Shown here piece by piece: positions 21,245 through 33,134 of a stretch of 64,000 bases of DNA. The stretch's first letter is position 1. Every line of letters begins with the position of its first letter. Below the pieces are notes generated by a model. That model saw only the letters and a list, made by a program, of their open reading frames with translations. It was not told where the DNA came from and did not search any database. The DNA lies in NCBI GenBank assembly GCA_016584305.1, contig JACEEZ010020393.1:232501-296500 (forward strand), given 5' to 3'. This DNA comes from Chionoecetes opilio (lineage: Eukaryota; Arthropoda; Malacostraca; Decapoda; Majidae). The translations under genes were made by a program, and so were the position numbers.

Positions 21245-21615
21245 TTAGTGTATACACACTACCCTCGCTTTTACGGACTTTATATAACAAATATCGGCCT
21301 TCAACACTTTTTCTGCCAGTCCGGTATATGCGTGCTTTTACCGAATAAGTTCAGTATATGCGTTGTACGGTTTCTGATTGTTTTTTAATTGCCCTGTATT
21401 CGTGTAGTATTTGTGATGGCTGCATGTATGTAAGTGTACGAACTTTCGTCAGATGTAACGGACAAAGTTCGCGATACACGGAATTAGTTGGAAATAGGGA
21501 ACTTTCACCTCATATAACGACCACAATTTGTTATATGCGAAAAGTTCGGATCACTCGGATAATTATACCTCGCATCCTTCCCCAATTTGTTCGTCAAAGC
21601 GAGTAGTACATCATT
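21245..21615. repeat. Possible pogo/Tigger-like MITE remnant
   Basis: The left part reads CCCTCGCTTTTACGGACTTT then ATATAACAAAT. The right part, on the complement, reads CGAACTTTTCGCATATAACA then AATTG. These two ends are similar in inverted orientation and resemble the 'CTCGCTTTA.CG' style of pogo/Tigger termini. The match is partial, so the call is tentative. An 82-codon + frame (21358-21606) has no known match. Confidence 0.3.
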
Positions 21616-21722
21616 TACACCATTAATCATATGTCAACATAAAATCAGGTACACCAAAAAATAGCCATTAATCCTTCTTTCAATAAACATACTAATTTAA
21701 CCAAAATATACAGAAATACACC

Positions 21723-21727
<5 letters not shown>

Positions 21728-21790
<63 letters not shown>
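21728..21790. repeat. (TA)n microsatellite
   Basis: About 60 bp of pure TA abut the left end of the MITE at 21795. The second element copy has a shortened, noisy equivalent (about 55711-55745). Confidence 0.97.
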
Positions 21791-21794
<4 letters not shown>

Positions 21795-21796
<2 letters not shown>

Positions 21797-22342
21797 GGTA
21801 AATCTTAAGAACAAGGGTTCCACCCCCTATCTTCTTCTTCTTATGCCAACAAGCTTGGGGACATGGTGGAAACCGGGGTTTTTGGGTGGGGGAGCACACA
21901 CATAAGGGAAATATGGCCCACAAAAAAAATCCATAAAACTAGGGAAATTTCCCTAGTTCATTAGACTTTATCGGGCCATATTTCCCTTATATGTGTGCTC
22001 CCCACCCAAAACTCCGGTTTCCACCTTGTCCCCAAGCTTGTTGTCTTATAAGAAGAAGAAAGATAGATGTTGAGCCTTTATTCTAAAGATGACAAAAACT
22101 CTACAGACCTAACCTAGCACCCCCCTCGAGCCCATCGGGCTGTGCACTACTAACCTGACCTGACCTAACCTAACCCTACTGGACTTAGTTTTCTCAAGAA
22201 CCTGAATTTTAATATCGGCCATGTTGGCAAAGTAAGGATCGGCACTCATTAAATCTAAACAGATGTGTTAAGGACAGTAAGTATAACACATAGAGCAACA
22301 TTTGGGTCAGCTTACCGTGGAGCCCTGTTCTTAAGATTTTCC
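21795..22342. mobile_element. MITE with 26-bp TIRs and an internal long hairpin
   Basis: The left TIR (21795-21821: GGTAAATCTTAAGAACAAGG then GTTCCAC) pairs with the right TIR at 22317-22342, whose complement starts GGAAAATCTTAAGAACAGGG. Next to the left TIR sits a second, longer inverted repeat: arms 21825-21920 and 21973-22066 are nearly identical over about 95 bp. The loop between them contains the 20-bp perfect palindrome ACTAGGGAAATTTCCCTAGT (21938-21957). The left flank is (TA)n. The whole structure recurs in the second TIR-element copy (about 55750-56340). No protein is encoded. Confidence 0.75.
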
Positions 22343-22965
22343 CTCAACGTCAATGCTAGTCATTTCCACAATACCTATCAGCACTCTTAAGTATTACAAT
22401 TATTACTACACATTAATATTGTTCATCTCCGTCAACAGTAATGTAATGCATATTAGATATCTTGCAATGTTTTGTGGTGGAATTCGGATGATGGTGAAGG
22501 TTTATGGTACTCTCGTCTCCGTCGGCGAGAGTTCCAACATTTTCACGTTCTCAAACAAGTGTGAGAGATCTCTAAGAACCAAAATTGGAGCATAATGAAT
22601 CAGCGAAACGTTTCCGTGTCTGTTTTGATTGCATAATTAGTAAAATTAGAAAAACAACGTCTTGTGTTAATGTTAAAAGACTCGAGAAAGTGATTTCACC
22701 AGACGACGCTCTCCTATCACATGTCATTCCATTTTAGCTCTATTAGTGTGGTCCGAAAGTTAAGCCGTGCTACTAAATGTACAAATCAGGCTTAATTTCT
22801 GCCATATTATCAGTGAAATTCAGCAAAAACTACTACGTCGCAGCCAGGCCCTATCGTCAGCCTGATAAGACATGATCATTCTTTCACCAGTTTTAAAGTT
22901 GTCCTGTCGTGTCATTAACCTTGTATATTCTTGTTCGTGGTCTTAAGGTATGTCCATGCTTCTGA
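22343..22965. other. Interior of the TIR element, no recognised gene
   Basis: An 80-codon + frame (22353-22595) contains a short hydrophobic N-terminal half but matches no family I know and is disrupted in the second copy. No other feature was seen. Confidence 0.5.
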
Positions 22966-23262
22966 ATGTACATCTATGTGTTTACTTGTGTCCTGTTATC
23001 TGTAATTACAGTATTTCTACGCCGATACTCACTGTGTCAGAATCTCTGCCCTCCCGCCTATTTGTTGTTATCTCTGACGTCACGGCAACAAGCGGGAAGA
23101 GGCCGTGGTAAGCGAGCCCTGGCTCTCGCTTCTTCCAGCTTCTTCCGGCTTGACCAGCTGGGCCAATCCGTAAGAAGCCGGCTTCTTAAAAGTGCCCCGC
23201 CATAACAGAAAACGCAAGCTGCAAGAAGCCGGCTTCTTACGGCTTCTTCACCAAAATTCGCC

Positions 23263-24290
23263 TTATATTCTTATGTTTCAATGAGTAGGGAACACTACGC
23301 GCGCCGCGCTACCAAACCTTCAGTCTTCCCCGAGCCGTCGGTCGGGCAGCAGGCTCGCTCGTTGTTCACCTCGCTATCCAGTAAACATTCCCACCCGTGG
23401 AAAGTTTTGCTGCTGGTGTTTCACGAGTTTCTGCCAGCACCTCTGCCCTTGTTAGAGTAGCTTCACAGACCCCAAGGCGAACCCTGAAGGTTGGGTGCGT
23501 AGGCCCATTACATGAGGGGGCCCTTAGAGGGGTACTGGAAAGGTCTGTGGAGAGGGGCCGCAGCTACTCTTAATAGGTCTGGGTTAGTCCCGAGAGGGGC
23601 AGCGTCAGGGCTGGTACGACGCCGTTTAGACGGCGGCCAGTTTACCCCCCTGACGCTGGCAGGATAGTTGCAGGAAGAGTTTGCCATCCCCCGTCAAGGT
23701 AGCTGTTTTTCTGCCTCCGTCTGTTTTTGTTAGTTTTTTTTTTAAGCTTTTTCTGCCCTCTCTCTTTCTGCGTTATTTTCTGAGTCATGCCCCACTCTAA
23801 CGGCATGCCAAGTTCCACTGTCCTCGCCCTTCGTCAGGAGGGGAACTATCGCCCAGTGATAGATCATGAAGCATGCATCGAACCATCTCTCGCAAGACCG
23901 ACCAATCTGTTGCTTCACACCGCCTCTCTCCTTACGTCACCTCGCTCCTACCGCCCTCACGCCTGACAAGACCCCTGCTCAGCCCTAGCTCCTACAAGAA
24001 AGCTGCTGCTATACCCGTGCTTCTTCTGATGCTTCGCAACTGCTGTTGCCCTGAACCTTTCCAGATAATAATACTGCCTCTGCTTTGAACCACCCTCGCA
24101 ATCGAAACAACACCTCCACCAACTGTCGCCTCCTCCTCGGCCGCATTGCACCCGCGTCACCGTTCCCGCACCCAGACCCCGCAACGGAAAGCGCCACTCT
24201 TTCCATTTCCGTGGACCAACGTCAGGATGTTCGGAAAGGAGCTGGCACTCGCAACTAAGCGACCATCCGTGACCACGTCAACGTTAATAA
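23263..24290 (+). other. GC-richer unique sequence, possible retroelement 5' region
   Basis: GC content rises here. A C/T-rich leader (23700-23785) precedes an ATG at 23787 that opens MPHSNGMPSSTVLALRQEGN and then loses frame; the downstream text is proline/serine/threonine-rich. A non-coding leader plus a degenerate first ORF would suit a non-LTR retroelement, and an RTE-type LINE follows 0.7 kb on. No diagnostic motif is visible, so it could equally be an old gene fragment. Confidence 0.25.
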
Positions 24291-24304
24291 TATATCTCGT
24301 TAAC

Positions 24305-24500
24305 TTCGCTATATAATATACATTTTCTGATCTCATTAATCGATTCTAAAATTACATTTATCAAAAAACGAGTCCCATGTGTCCATTTGTTGTTTAAAAC
24401 ATTTTGTTATTTCGTGTAGGGACAGGGCAGCGGGGCTATTAGCATTGACGTAGGTACTTGTTCCAGGGTTTCTGTAGGGATATTTAGGACCAAAATGAGT
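24305..24500 (+). repeat. Dispersed repeat, copy 2
   Basis: Homologous to 18205-18414: both share TATATAATATACATTTTCTG, TCGTGTAGGGACAGG and TTTCTGTAG, followed by ACCAAA. This copy stops before the reverse-transcriptase codons seen after copy 1. Confidence 0.65.
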
Positions 24501-24934
24501 GTTTGAGTTACAACACTGGTGAAGGAGTAAATGCGCATCAGTATTCAGTAATTGTCAGTACTAATTAGGAAGCCGTCAAGCTGTCATTGAGAGTGGATGT
24601 TGTGCCGTAGTGCTGTGCGGTATCAACATAATACCGTATTGGATTGCCGATACCGGTTTCGGAATAAATCGTACAAGTCCTAGATCCCGGTATCGATCGT
24701 TTTGTTCCCCCAATACGGTATTAACCGGTACTGGTGTTATAGTTGTCACGTCCATTTTTTTGGGGTCCATTCTCAGACATTTCTTAAACCCTTACAGCGT
24801 CGACAGATTAAGAAGTTTTCGGTGGCGTTCGGCCATTTGTTTTTCATAAATAGTTAGTATTTAAAACTATAATTAAGGAAAATATAAATAATTTGATTCA
24901 AATCTCCTTTAAACATTATTTTTTGGGCCTCCAT
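24501..24934. other. Non-coding, no recognised feature
   Basis: A short palindrome-rich patch (24620-24745) repeats CCGGTAT/ATACCGG-type motifs. The rest is AT-rich and unremarkable. Confidence 0.4.
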
Positions 24935-26606
24935 CCTTCCCCTTGGGCTGAGTACTTTGGCAGTTGTTCACTGGTGGACCCCTCCGACTGAGCAGCTTCA
25001 ACCACTGGGTACAGGCATGATGCCGATCCTCCCATCTGACAAGCCGCACCCTCTTTTGACGAGTCAGAGATGGACTCGTAGCAAAGTTGAAGGGTGGAAC
25101 GGCACTGGTGTTGTAATATCAGTGCGGAGCTCCTCAAAGCTGGGGGTGAGGCATATCCGCGGGTTGCTGCTGTCCTGACTGCCGTGTGGCAATCAGGTAC
25201 CATTCCTCCTGACTGAAAAGGGGGCTGGTCGTCCCTATCTGGCAGGGAAGGGGAACCGTTCAGGACTGCAACAATTAACCGCGGTATTACCCTGCCAGCG
25301 TACCAGGCAAGGTGCTTGCCCATCTATTGCTGCCACGAATTCGCAGTCATCTGGTGAAGCTCAGAGACCCCTCAGCAGACTGGTTTTCCACGCCTGGTAA
25401 GTCAACAACGGACCGTATCCTAGCGCTTCGTGTCCTGGTGGAACGCTCGACGTGAGTTTCGAACAGTGGAATGCTTGCAGCCTATGTTGATCTCAAGAAT
25501 GCGTGTTTGACTCAGTGCATCGTGATCTCACTCGGGATCTTCGCGACCTTCGAGGGATTCCTGCAAGGACTATTGGTTTGATAACTGGTTTGTATTCGGG
25601 ACTGAGAGTGCTCTGTGCAGTGTGGGGAGGTGTATCCAGCGTTCTTTCCTGTGAATACAGGAGTTGAAGCAAGGTGCGTCCACCAATTGCCCCCATCACT
25701 TTTCAACGCTTTATGGCTGGTAGTGGACAAGGTTGTAGATCAAAGTGATTGTGGCAGCATCCGTCGGCAACCAAGATCTTGCTGATCTTGTTTTTTGCGA
25801 TGATTGCAGTAATCTTTGCTGAGTTCGCTGGAGGTCCTGGTGATGCTCCTCGAGGCGCTGCACGGGAGGCAAAGTCTCCCTTTGGACTGATGTCCTCCTG
25901 GACTTCAAGTCTCACCAAGGTCCAGGTCTCTTGGAGAACTTACTAGATGAAGCAGTACAGTCTGTTCATGCTGTGGCGATAACATTGAGATCTTGGAACA
26001 AGTTTTACTAACCTTTGGTAGCTCAGTCCATATGACGGCGGGTCACGGCAATAAGCCTTAACGGCCGATTGGCATAGCCCACTGGTGTTTGGACTCCCTC
26101 AGCGCAGTAATTTGGCGTTTTGTCGGTACCCTGTGCAAGAGGCAAAGTCCCTGATCTTCCAGTCGCTTGTGATCCCGGTCTTACTCCTATGGTTGTAGAC
26201 TGAGCACTAATAGTGACTTGAAGAGACGAATCAATGCCTTTGGTAATAATGTCTTGGCAGATCATGGGGTATCGCTGGGATGATTACGTGTCAATCAGCG
26301 ATTGTGCATCCGTGTAGCTGAATCGGGCCTATTCACCCGTCATAGTCCGTCAGCGCCAACTTCGGCTATATGGGCATGTGCACGCTACAACCCTGAAAAC
26401 GATCCTTCCCATCGGGTTGTGTCTGTAAGAACAATCCCGCGTGGAGTAGGCCAAGGGGGCGCCCACAAGGGGCTCGTGGCTTGGGCAGTTGATGCTTCTT
26501 TTCGAGAGTGCTTGTATGGAAGGAGCTGCATGGAACTCGCCGTGGTGACCCACGGGGATTGGCGTCGTAGGGGGGGCGAGGCGTGACGCGCCCCCCGCGT
26601 ATGCCC
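24935..26606 (+). mobile_element. RTE-type LINE reverse transcriptase remnant
   Basis: The + frames carry ordered pieces of a reverse transcriptase: DPPTEQLQPLGTG (from 24976), LLKAGGEA then AAVLTAVWQSGTIPPD (25130-25220), TTDRILALRVLVE (25407-25446), AAYVDLKNA (25477-25503), DLVFCDDC (25782-25805, where the catalytic F/YADD box is degraded), LVIPVLLYG (about 26165-26195), a KRRINAFGN-like run (26225-26252), RQRQLRLYGHV-like text (26345-26375), HRVVSVR (26410-26430), and a GDWRRRGGEA end (26555-26584). This order and the short tandem tail identify an RTE-clade non-LTR retrotransposon (established). Frames change at least eight times although the block is clean, so this copy is a true dead remnant. 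The endonuclease domain is absent or unrecognisable. Confidence 0.85.
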
Positions 26607-26607
26607 C

Positions 26608-26630
26608 CAATGATTGATTGATTGATTGAT
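26608..26630 (+). repeat. (TGAT)n LINE tail
   Basis: Five TGAT-type units directly follow the RTE coding remnant. RTE elements end in short tandem repeats of this type, so this fixes the 3' end and the strand. Confidence 0.9.
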
Positions 26631-27440
26631 CCTTCCTGTGGCACTTCCCGGTGACAAATCAACCGACACACCAGGAGAGATAGAGGATAAAAAAGATATT
26701 TGAATTCGTCCTCAATCACAAATGCATTTAATAGAGCAAAATCTATATATTTCTTAGGATATATAGATCTTGTATAGAGGACACACTGACGGCCAAATAA
26801 AGCTCCGTCAAGAACAAGCTCGCCGTCACTGGCTGTCGCTTCATCATATCAATTTAAAGTGGTTTTCGGGTCGGGTGTTTTATTGGCGGTGCTGGATACC
26901 TTTCTACCACTCTGAGGTAATATTAGTACCATCCAACCTTCCTGCTAGTATGTGTGGGCCGCAATAATTATTGTTTTGGGGATGAACTTGTGGCCCATCC
27001 ATCTAGGCGGTGCAATGGTGTAGTGAAGGGACGCTCGTGTATGTAGTGTATCAGATAATGGCATTGATGTGCCCAGATTAGTGGCAAATGAATTTCTGTT
27101 TGCCATTTCATAATAGCGAGCAAATCCATAGTCTGAGGCTGAACAAAGAGAAAGACATGAGAGGAGGGCAGAGTATCGCGTGGCATCGTCACTGAGTAGG
27201 TGCAGCCGCCCCATGATAACGCGCGCCTCAGATTCTTAGCCAATGACCGTGTCAACTACCACACGCGTTCTAGGTAACACTCAATCCTCGCACATTCCTG
27301 CACCCGGACCTGTCCCTTTTCACTCCACTTCAATACATCACAATCCTTCTATGCCCAGCTTGAATAACCTAGCGGCATATGGAGGGGTGGTGGCGGGGTT
27401 TACTGAAATGAGATTAAACTCAAATATTTCCCACCTACTA
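26631..27440. other. Unassigned sequence with short open frames
   Basis: Two overlapping minus frames (26945-27214 and 26968-27255, about 90 codons) and a + frame at 27243 have no known match. Codon bias does not separate them from background. No RNA gene was seen. Confidence 0.35.
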
Positions 27441-27487
27441 TGCACTCTCATCTCTCTCTCTCTCTCGCAGTCCTCTCTTCATCTCTC

Positions 27488-27530
<43 letters not shown>

Positions 27531-27640
27531 TCCCTCCTCGCTCTCTATCTTCTTCCTTCATCCTTTTTTCCTGCTCCTCCGCTCTCTCTCCTTTTTGCTT
27601 CTATCCTTTCCTCCTCTTCTCTTTTCTTTTCTTGATTTTT
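27441..27640. repeat. (TC)n microsatellite and pyrimidine-rich sequence
   Basis: TC runs lie at about 27450-27530, then a C/T-rich tail to about 27640. Leucine/serine-rich frames are artefacts. Confidence 0.93.
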
Positions 27641-27734
27641 GGGGGGCTCCTCTTTCCTCCTCCTCTAGCTCCTTCTCCCTCTTACCCTGCCACACCATGA
27701 CAATAGTCACATAATATCACACACTGGCTTAGGC

Positions 27735-27958
27735 CTGTGTTGTGTGTGTGTGTGGTGTGTGTCACCTAGCTGATCCCCTCATAGAAAAGGAGAGGTCAGG
27801 TGAGGTGAGGGGTGAGCTAGCAGGTCTACCTCTCTCTCGTGCTTACTCCCTCCTCCCCCTTCCTTCCACACTATCAAAATATGGACGAGATTATCCCCAC
27901 TAACACTACAGGCTTATGACACCATGAGGTCACTTCCTGTCCACCAATACCATAGCTG

Positions 27959-27990
<32 letters not shown>
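27735..27990. repeat. (GT)n microsatellites
   Basis: Two GT runs, about 27738-27762 and 27958-27988, lie on either side of C/T-rich unique DNA. Confidence 0.93.
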
Positions 27991-28575
27991 CAAAGTATGA
28001 CAATAGCTATCAAGCAACTCGATCCTCCTGTCAAGATAAGTCGGCTACTTTTTGTTTGGTAAACAGGTTCATGTATTTCTAAAATCTATCTCATCTTCTG
28101 CCAAGATTACGACGACAGACTTTGTTTCCTGGAATATTTGCAGGTCTTAAGGATAAATTCAATACCCAAGACATACGTAAGTTTGGTTCTTGAATATGAT
28201 ATTGTTTGATAATACGCAGCGAAAAAATATTTCACTTGAAAGTTCCCGCTTCAGTGTTTTCTACAATTATATCCAAGTTGGTCACGGCAGAGGCTGTGCT
28301 GTGATGATGTTGGTAAGGACCGACTTGTGACATGATATTGCCAGTGGAACTGTACTGAGACCATAACAGATAGGCTGATACGCCTTACAGTGTTTGGCAG
28401 TACACTGGAGTGGCACTTGAAAAAGACGCCAAGTTGCCAAGATTTTCCAGATACCCTCTTTCAAAGGCGACGAAAAAGTCCTCGTCAGCGAGAAGTTCTC
28501 AAATTATATTACTCTAGGGGACCATTTGATTTGAAGGCGGACAATTTTTGTCCTTTTAGTGGAAGTAAAGGGCTA
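27991..28575. other. Non-coding, no recognised feature
   Basis: Short frames of about 60 codons exist on both strands (for example 28390-28581). None is recognised. Confidence 0.5.
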
Positions 28576-28845
28576 AGTTAATGCTATGTTATGTTAATTG
28601 TAATGGTAATGTTAATGTTTCAATGTTAATGTTAATGTTCTTAGTGCTATTGTTTATTTTAATGTATAATGTTAATTGTTAATTGTTAATGTTAGTTGTG
28701 CTTGGTTATGTCTAATGTTAATGTTAATGTTAATGTTAATGTTATGTTAATGTTAGTTAGTGCTATGTTATTTTAATGTTAATGTTAATCTCTCTAATGT
28801 TACTGTCTAATGTTAATGTTTAATGTTTATGTTAGTGGTATTGGG
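28576..28845. repeat. (TTAATG)n hexanucleotide repeat
   Basis: Imperfect arrays of GTTAAT/GTTATG span about 270 bp. They are densest at 28600-28640 and 28710-28770, with T/G substitutions between. Confidence 0.93.
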
Positions 28846-31800
28846 TTTTAAATTCTTAACTTTTTTTTGGTCTTTGCTAACCTTTGGATCATTACTGTCC
28901 TTAACTCCCTCCTCCTCCTGGCACACTCTCCCTGCTCTCTAACACTGTCATTCAATGTCTTATTCGTTTGATAATTCCTTATAATAATTCTGGCTTTATT
29001 CACTCTGTGTTTCCCCTGCTTTTTTGTTCTTCTGATCTCCCTTAAACACTTTTCACCTTGTCTGTTCATTGATCTGTTCCGCTTCCAAGTATATAGCATC
29101 CTCCCTCCTGGTGTCGCTCTTCTCGCTATTTCCATGTCTTCTCCTTATCTCCTATATGCTACATACGTCTCATATGGTGTTATTCCCCTATGCCCATCGA
29201 TTTCTCTCACTTCCTTATCTCTCTTGGTCACTTACTCGGTGCTGTTCCTTTATTGCTTTTCTTTCCTCTTATCCTGTAAATTATTCTAAGTAACTTACTA
29301 ACTATTATCAACCTGTTTATGTCAGTATTTGTTAGTATTTTATATACCTTGTTTTTATTTATTTACTTTTTCTGTGTTTCTCTCTCTCCAGAAATTCACA
29401 AGCCTTTGGTGCCCAAAAACGTCTTTGTCTTGTAAAGGGCATGTTTGGCAACCCCCTACCTGTATCGACATCAGTATAAAATATTGTACAAATGGCAAAC
29501 CTAATAAATTGTTATCTTTTCATCCCTTGTGAAATCTGGATGTAATATTCCATCTCCTCACTGATTTGGCACATCCAACGTTGGCATCTCATTTCAAACT
29601 TCCTCTCTACTGATTTGCATTTTTGCAATGTTTTGCATGTTTTGCATGTGCTCATTTGTTACGAAGATAATACTTCAAATACAATTATTTCCTAGGCGTA
29701 ATGTTTCCCAACATCCCCAAAAGTGGCATTTTTCATTATAGATTACAAAAATTATATTGACATTAATTTGTAGATCATAAAGATATATAAATTCTTTTCA
29801 TACGTTACAATCAGACAACTTTACCAGCATACAATCCAAAAACTACGCTATCTTAAAGTCTACAATAGTATCATATAAAAAAATAGTGGCTATTTCCCTC
29901 CTCTCATATTTCTCTGTTCTCTTTCTTTTCTCTTGTCTCTATATGTCCATTTGATATAACCTTAAGCGAAAAATTACAAAATCGAACGATTAAAAACAAC
30001 TGTGAAAAACCATATAAGGCCTTCTTAAGCTATTCTCTAGACGACAAATAAAATAGTATATTCCTCAATCTGTAACACTGGGGATCAATTTGAAAGAAAA
30101 AAAATTGTTGATTTAGATTTTTTGTGAGGCTCGTAAAATTAGACTAATCTTGGCATGCTGCATACCAAATCTGGTAGTCAGTTTTTTTCTAGCACGTTCA
30201 GTTTCTTTCTCCCACAGACAGGCTTGACCCTCCAGATAAGCAAATTCCACTTGTGAGCTGAAGTGTGTCCTTCTAGCCAATGGCAATTCTCTGTTTGGCG
30301 CAGTCCCTATTCTGGTCGCATTCGGTCTGTCTTCGTGTAGAATATGGAGACTTAAGAAGCTTGAGTTATTGCAATATGACAAACACAATGGATCATCTGT
30401 GTTGACCTTAAAATGGATAGTCCCTTACCTTCTTGTCAACAACGTGGATACACAAAGTTGATCCCAGCTTCTTTCCTCTGTATGGTGGATAGCAGAGCCT
30501 CGAGAGAAGGAAAAAACATATTGGTTCAGACGAATTGGCCCTCCGAGATCTGACTTAAAACCTTGGAGATCCTAAACATTGTACAGAGACCACTCTGTTT
30601 GACAGGAGAAATAATATTCCCACCTCTGCACATGAAAACTAAAGGTCTCGTGTAACAATTTGTACAGCATTGTCAACTGATGGCGACTGTTTGACAGTAC
30701 ATCACTCTTGGCATTATTCCTGGACATGGTGTCAATTGAAAAAAATCAAGGACGGTGTGTGTGATGAGTCCACAAATTCGAACAAGCTTCATCAAAGATG
30801 ACATTTCAACGGTACTATGTCAGACCTGAACAGAATGCGTTGGCTATCATTCAAAGACGTTCTCATCAAAGAATTTCTTTGGAAATACGACGTGCAGTAA
30901 TTACCAAAATTGTTCAGAAAATAGTGAGGAGAGAAGACTACAAAAAGGCGCTTGGTTGCATACATGAGCTATTAAGTACATTATATATTTAATAATGCAT
31001 AGGATGGAACCATCTTTGCCACCGAAAATTATTCAAACTAATCTCCCGGAAAATCTATGGGTGCTAAGCTCAAAAAGCGTAACACACGAAAATGAGCGGA
31101 AACGGTCGAGAGCACAGGTGTTGAACGATTATATCATTTCAGTTCAGTGTTCAAAAGACCAAAGATTGAAGGGTTATGGAAGAACGTTACCAGGTAGATG
31201 GGATGTGCCATATTGCTGGCTGACTATTGTTGGAGCATCTAAATCGCGATAGTCCTCAAGTTGAACACTCCAGACAAAGCTACAAACGTAAATTTTTACC
31301 TAACCTGCAGTACAATTATAGCCTTATTCCTTTCTAAAAACCTGATAATTTAAATAAACATTCTATTCCATGTGCCTATTTCTTTCATTTTTTCAATTGT
31401 ATGTTAACACTAGCAACTTTTATAAAATAAGCACTGTTACTGTTATGTATCAGTATTTTTTCATATTTTTTTTAAAGAAAACGAAAATCCTACAGTTCAA
31501 AACTGACGTGAATAGAGAAAAACTGAGATCAGTTATTTGGATTCACTCCACCCAAAAAATTAATTTTAATATAGCAAGTGTCCATACTCAACTCAACAAA
31601 ATTTATTGTTCCCCAGTGTAAATCTACCTCTCTCATCCTTAGAAAAACTATATGTAGTCTACAGAAAGCAACATTCAATTTTTTCATATTTTAGGGAAAA
31701 ATAGAAAAATATATAAGACCTGATATTTGACCGCTGGCACTATTATGAATATAGACAGTCCTATGACGATATTTAATCACTAGCCTCAAAAGAGAGATAA

Positions 31801-33130
31801 GATAAAGCATTAATCATTTCTGATCTCATTGCACAATATACTACTATTATACAGCGTTTAGAGTGGTCAAGGGTATTATTATAATAGAAAGTCTTAGAAT
31901 TAAAAATCCTCCAAATATGGTAGGCATGAAAGACGGATTTTCTTCCTTTTCAAAGTTTATTGCATTCATATATAAATATAATATTATATATTTTTATTTT
32001 TTAGGGCACTCAAAAAATGGCTAAGCAGTACGCATTGTGACTTCTACACAATATAGAGTGAATTTGCAATGCGTCTAGATTGTAACCTCCCTTTTGATCA
32101 TACGAAACTTTGAAAATCTTCAAAAAGTTATTATAAAGGGTCTTTTTGAACAATTATAGGGAGCATATTTTTTATCCATTGATTCCTCAAACGATTAAAA
32201 TTTTTGGTTTGTAAAACTATGAAAGTAAGTGGTGTGTGTGTTGGGGTGGGTGTGTGGGGTGCTGTGTGTGTGTGTACTCCCCTTATGCCCTTACGCTCAA
32301 AAAAAAACTAGTAGACCATTCACATTAAATTCGCTAAATACCAATATAATGAGTGTGTGTTGTGTGTGAAGAGCTTGTAAGAAAATTATTGAAAAACCAT
32401 TTTAGGCCACTTTTTTTGTGATACTGCTGTATTTAATAGACAACTAAAACTAATGCATAGTGTTGAATTGATATATATAATATTTTATACCTGTTAGTTT
32501 TTTTTCATATAAACGTTCATATGATGATGGCTAGGTTAGGTTTAGATTGGGTCACTTTAGGTTTGGTTTCAGGTTACTGTTTAAGCTATTTTCAGAAAGG
32601 TCTATGCTAGAGTTTTGGTTATCCTTATTTGGTTTTTTTACGGCTAATTGATCAATCTAAATGGTGTACGAGTAACCGCCGCGGCCCGGACCGGTCCAGG
32701 CTGGCTGCAGTGCAGCGAAGACTACACAGCCGGTCAATGCAAATCAACTTTTTCCTACTGGTTACTGTGAAAACATATAGATCTAAAATTTTTTGTTTTC
32801 TAGAAGTGATCAATGTATAATTCACTTAACATGGGGGAGTTTAAATTATACAGAAAACGCGGTAGTAAGGACGGCAAGACAAAGACCGCAGTTCTCCTTA
32901 ATAACTACCTATTTTTCTGATGGTGCATTATTTTTTCAAAACAGATATTTCCCCTACTTACACTACTATAGCTCATACTCAACTATTACTCTAAAATTGC
33001 CTGCATTTTGTGTCTACTCTACGGTTAGTACCTCAAGCCATGACCCACCACTTTCTCAAGACTGATTAAATAGTTTTTGGTCAATTTACAGTTTCAAGCG
33101 CAACTAAAAACTTAACGCAAGCCCACTGTT
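28846..33130. other. 4.3 kb of AT-rich sequence without an identifiable gene
   Basis: Open frames of up to about 95 codons occur on minus (28848-29135, lysine/arginine-rich; 30113-30388) and + (30798-30992, 30995-31252). The stretch 30110-31260 is less AT-rich than its surroundings and could be an old coding remnant, but I cannot match it to a family. GT-rich sequence lies at 32230-32275, and a GC-rich island of about 80 bp at 32675-32755. Confidence 0.45.
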
Positions 33131-33134
33131 TCTT

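Larger units (their letters stand above)
18651..23262. mobile_element. 4.6-kb TIR element with palindromic termini, copy 1
   Basis: The left end (GGCGAATTTTGGTGAGAGAA at 18651, then a GAAGCC-rich palindrome) and right end (GGCTTCTTCACCAAAATTCG then CC, ending 23262) are inverted repeats of about 42 bp with a 2-bp indel. The flanking pentamer TTATA is present on both sides (18646-18650 and 23263-23267), as expected for a target-site duplication. If the TIR is extended one base (AGGCG/CGCCT), the duplication would instead be TAT. No transposase-length open frame lies inside. The interior holds a LINE fragment, a Helitron and a MITE, so this is a non-autonomous or decayed DNA transposon. A second copy is at 53258-57335. 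The superfamily is not recognised. Confidence 0.85.

Noticed and set aside
28846..29135. 95-codon basic minus frame, possible small protein
   Set aside because: Lysine/arginine-rich, AT-poor codons are absent, no homologue recognised, and equal-length frames occur nearby by chance.
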